Shown in pieces: positions 61,464-64,000 of a DNA stretch of 64,000 nt. This DNA comes from JBCBDX01 sp038529265 (GTDB lineage: Bacteria > Pseudomonadota > Alphaproteobacteria > Rhizobiales > Rhizobiaceae): assembly GCA_038529265.1 (NCBI GenBank), contig JBCBDX010000001.1, positions 1-64,000 on the forward strand. The letters run 5' to 3'. How positions within the stretch are numbered: position 1 is the stretch's first letter; the number at the start of each line of letters is the position of its first letter. A program made the position numbers and the translations under genes. The notes below the pieces were generated by a model. It was given only the letters and a program-made list of their open reading frames with translations, was not told the DNA's origin and did no database searches.

Positions 61464-62705
61464 ATGAACCCAGCCTTACAGGGTTTGATCACCATCATTA
61501 TCGGTGTCGGGGGATGTGTGGGGTATTTTTACCTGTCCAACATCGTTCTCGACAAATTCATCTTTCCACCCGTTGGTGAAAACGCCGGACGCAACATCAA
61601 TCGCGCCAATCAGGTTCGACCTTGGCTCTTCATTTTCCCGGCATTTGCTGCGTTGACCCTCTATCTTGGTTATCCGGTGTTCGAAACGCTGCGCCTTTCC
61701 CTGACCGAACGCGTGCCTGGTGGTGGCTACGAATGGGTGGGATTCGCAAACTACAGCCAGATGTTTGACGAACCGAAATTCTGGGAAGCGATGCGAAACA
61801 ACATGCTTTGGCTGATCGTTGTTCCTGCTGCCGCTACCGCATTCGGATTGCTTGCCGCCCAATTGACAGACCGTATTTCTTGGGGCGGCGTCGCCAAGTC
61901 ACTCATATTCATGCCGATGGCGATCTCTTTCGTGGGCGCTGGGGTTATTTTTAAGCTGATCTATGAGTCGCGGCCTGCAGATACCGCGCAGATTGGCGTG
62001 TTAAACGCCCTTTGGCTTCAGTTTGATGGTGGAATTGGCTCCCTATTCCTTTTGAAAATTTTGCCGACAATCATCCTGCTCAGTTTTGCGGCGATCGTCG
62101 CCTACATCGCTTATCTGCTCGTAAAGCCCATCATAGACAGCAACGTTCGAAATACGTCGGGCGCGCTCAAGCTTTTCCAGGGCCTCGTCGCCCTTGGTTG
62201 TGTTTGGTTGGTGTGGACAGCCGTATCAACTATCCCCGGCATTTGGACGACGCAATTGCAATATGGTGAGCCGCAGCAATGGCTGACACTGCCGTTTTGG
62301 AACAACTTCTTCCTGATGGCTGTCTTGATCTGGATTCAGACCGGCTTTGCGATGGTTATCCTGTCCGCAGCCTTGCGGGGTATTCCGGAAGAAACAGTTG
62401 AGGCAGCTGTTATCGATGGTGCAAACCCGTTCGAGATTTTCTTCAAGATCAAGGTGCCACAGATCATGGGCACGATCGTGGTGGTTTGGACAACGATTAC
62501 CATTCTTGTCCTGAAGGTTTTCGATATCGTTTTCGCCATGACCAATGGACAGTGGGAAACACAGGTTCTCGCCAACTACATGTTCGACAAATTGTTCCGC
62601 GCCAACGACTGGGGCATCGGCTCGGCTTCCGCGATGATCATTATGCTGCTCGTGACCCCAATCCTTGTCTGGAACGTTTACAATGCACGTAAGGAGATGC
62701 GCTGA
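61464..62705 (+). CDS. aglF: Alpha-glucoside ABC transporter permease 1
   Basis: 413-residue inner-membrane permease, MalF-like, with an extra N-terminal helix pair and a second-half EAA loop, ETVEAAVIDGANPFEIFFKI, that contacts the ATPase. About eight hydrophobic helices are visible. GGGAGGGCG lies before the ATG. Its stop overlaps the aglG start (TGATG). Confidence 0.93.
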   Translation: MNPALQGLITIIIGVGGCVGYFYLSNIVLDKFIFPPVGENAGRNINRANQVRPWLFIFPAFAALTLYLGYPVFETLRLSLTERVPGGGYEWVGFANYSQMFDEPKFWEAMRNNMLWLIVVPAAATAFGLLAAQLTDRISWGGVAKSLIFMPMAISFVGAGVIFKLIYESRPADTAQIGVLNALWLQFDGGIGSLFLLKILPTIILLSFAAIVAYIAYLLVKPIIDSNVRNTSGALKLFQGLVALGCVWLVWTAVSTIPGIWTTQLQYGEPQQWLTLPFWNNFFLMAVLIWIQTGFAMVILSAALRGIPEETVEAAVIDGANPFEIFFKIKVPQIMGTIVVVWTTITILVLKVFDIVFAMTNGQWETQVLANYMFDKLFRANDWGIGSASAMIIMLLVTPILVWNVYNARKEMR

Positions 62706-63850
62706 TGGGTAAGTCTCCACTCACTTGGGCCGTTCATATTTCGGTTGTATTTCTCGTTCTTCTTTGGCTGTTCCCAACGATGGGCCTGCTGGTCTCTTCT
62801 TTCCGGACAGCTGATCAAATCAACGCTTCTGGCTGGTGGGCGGCGCTTACCGCGAGTGAACAGGTCATTCAATTGCGCACCGGCGGTCGCGATGCTGCTA
62901 CTCAAGATGGTGATTTGTTCGTCGTCGAAGGCAACTTGCTGACAGATGGTGAAGACGCACCAGGTCAAATCGAAATCCGCGACTTTGGCATTTCATCCCG
63001 GGCGATTGGTGCTTATCGAATCGGCGAGACGGCTGTCTTCAGTGACGATGAAGAAACACTCGTTTTGAATGCAGATGGATCATACCGCTACACCAGCGTT
63101 GAAGAGCCGGGTCGTCGCGGCCAGCGTGTGTTTGTCACTGCTGTTCTGCCGCCAGACTTCACTGGTGAAAACTACGGTACAGTTCTGCTCTCAGGCTCCG
63201 GTCAGGACAATATGGCAACCGCCTTTTACAACACGCTGACGGTGACCATTCCCGCGACCATCATCCCGATCCTTGTGGCCGCTTTTGCAGCTTACGCATT
63301 GGCTTGGATGGAGTTCCCGGGGCGCGCACTCTTGATTGCAATGGTTGTCGGACTTCTGGTGGTGCCTTTGCAACTGGCGCTCATTCCGCTGCTGCAGCTC
63401 CACAATAATGTGGGCATTGGCAAGGGTTATCTGGGCGTATGGCTTGCGCATACAGGGTTCGGCCTACCGCTCGCCATATATCTCTTGCGTAACTACATGG
63501 TTGGTTTGCCGCGCGATATTATTGAGAATGCGCGTGTTGATGGCGCAACTGACTTCCAGATTTTTACGCGGATCATCCTGCCACTATCATTCCCTGCGCT
63601 CGCTTCATTTGCGATCTTCCAGTTCTTGTGGACATGGAATGACCTCCTTGTGGCCAAAGTGTTCCTGATCGATTCAACAGGTTCCACAACGGTTATGACC
63701 AACCAGATCGTAGAGCTGTTGGGAACGCGTGGCGGCAATTGGGAAATTCTCGCAACAGCTGCGTTTGTCTCGATTGCCGTGCCGCTTGCCGTCTTCTTCG
63801 CCATGCAAAGATATCTTGTTCGAGGCCTGCTCGCAGGCTCGGTAAAGTAG
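62705..63850 (+). CDS. aglG: Alpha-glucoside ABC transporter permease 2
   Basis: 381-residue permease, MalG-like, with a large periplasmic insertion (about residues 40-165) between helices 1 and 2, as in AglG, and the EAA loop DIIENARVDGATDFQIFTRI. It overlaps aglF by one base and precedes the alpha-glucosidase gene by 13 bases. The ATPase AglK is expected after aglA, outside the window. Confidence 0.93.
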   Translation: MGKSPLTWAVHISVVFLVLLWLFPTMGLLVSSFRTADQINASGWWAALTASEQVIQLRTGGRDAATQDGDLFVVEGNLLTDGEDAPGQIEIRDFGISSRAIGAYRIGETAVFSDDEETLVLNADGSYRYTSVEEPGRRGQRVFVTAVLPPDFTGENYGTVLLSGSGQDNMATAFYNTLTVTIPATIIPILVAAFAAYALAWMEFPGRALLIAMVVGLLVVPLQLALIPLLQLHNNVGIGKGYLGVWLAHTGFGLPLAIYLLRNYMVGLPRDIIENARVDGATDFQIFTRIILPLSFPALASFAIFQFLWTWNDLLVAKVFLIDSTGSTTVMTNQIVELLGTRGGNWEILATAAFVSIAVPLAVFFAMQRYLVRGLLAGSVK

Positions 63851-63863
63851 GAAAGCTCAAACC

Positions 63864-64000
63864 ATGAATGTCGTTTTCGACGCACCAGCCACGCAAGCTC
63901 CTGGCTTGATGACAGCTGACCACAAAGACCGTGATTGGTGGCGTGGCGCGGTAATTTACCAAATTTACCCGCGCTCTTACCAAGACAGCAACGGGGACGG
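63864..64000 (+). CDS. aglA: Alpha-glucosidase, 5' fragment (GH13)
   Basis: Only the first 45 codons are in the window; the reading frame stays open to the last base. DRDWWRGAVIYQIYPRSYQD and NGDG are the usual start of GH13 alpha-glucosidases / oligo-1,6-glucosidases, the first catalytic-barrel strand. The enzyme would split the imported disaccharide in the cytoplasm. Position directly after aglG matches the rhizobial agl operon. Confidence 0.9.
   Translation, partial: MNVVFDAPATQAPGLMTADHKDRDWWRGAVIYQIYPRSYQDSNGD

Overview
The window looks like chromosome from an alphaproteobacterium of the order Hyphomicrobiales (Rhizobiales), probably a marine or free-living one. Evidence: a RirA-type iron regulator with TGA-N9-TCA boxes, an AglR/AglEFG(A) alpha-glucoside locus, a pseudoazurin, a TIGR03808-type Tat protein, a CysN-CysC fusion, a BKACE enzyme, and a Brucella-type DXR-like (DRL) enzyme beside dxs. 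Base composition is moderate and fairly even by eye. I see no phage, insertion sequence, integron or CRISPR array.

Layout. 1-4.3 kb: pseudoazurin, then a minus-strand block (CoA-transferase, TerC, alpha/beta hydrolase, TPR protein). 4.4-8 kb: a pentapeptide-repeat membrane protein and ettA. 8-16.6 kb: a polysaccharide locus with a Wzy/WaaL-type polymerase or ligase, a CapD/FlaA1-type dehydratase, a PglC-type initiating transferase, rmlA-C-B-D for dTDP-L-rhamnose, and a GT2 transferase. 16.6-20.3 kb: cysQ-cysD-cysNC for sulfate activation, followed by tRNA-Gln. 20.4-24.9 kb: a BKACE enzyme, a ferric-iron ABC permease and binding protein, and rirA, with two iron-responsive boxes in the fbpA-rirA gap. 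24.9-30.1 kb: drl, dxs (first two MEP-pathway steps) and a phosphomannomutase.

30.1-46.6 kb is mixed: DUF3750, asparaginase, YbjQ plus a small membrane protein, a Tat beta-helix protein, a HerA-like ATPase, a GT2, a sugar-epimerase-like cupin, a compact carrier-protein / hydrolase-fold / unknown-protein operon (38.26-40.10 kb), a haloacid-dehalogenase-type HAD protein, an aminotransferase, SodB, cytochrome c', a diheme cytochrome c, oligopeptidase B and a small SH3-like protein.

46.9-58.8 kb is the most interesting part: five consecutive plus-strand genes, four encoding secreted proteins built from DUF11-type Ig-like repeats and the fifth a large outer-membrane beta-barrel. The first three proteins all stop at the same point of their last repeat, before its final NTATV-type beta-strand. 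The third and fourth start, right after their signal peptides, with just such an orphan strand. The first two have an acceptor only, the third has donor and acceptor, the fourth has donor only, and the fifth is a barrel translationally coupled to the fourth. This is the logic of a donor-strand-exchange fibre: tip proteins, polymerising subunit, anchor, outer-membrane port. I propose it as an undescribed surface-fibre system; this is inference from sequence.

58.8-64 kb: aglR, a perfect LacI-type operator, and aglE-aglF-aglG with the start of the alpha-glucosidase aglA running off the window.
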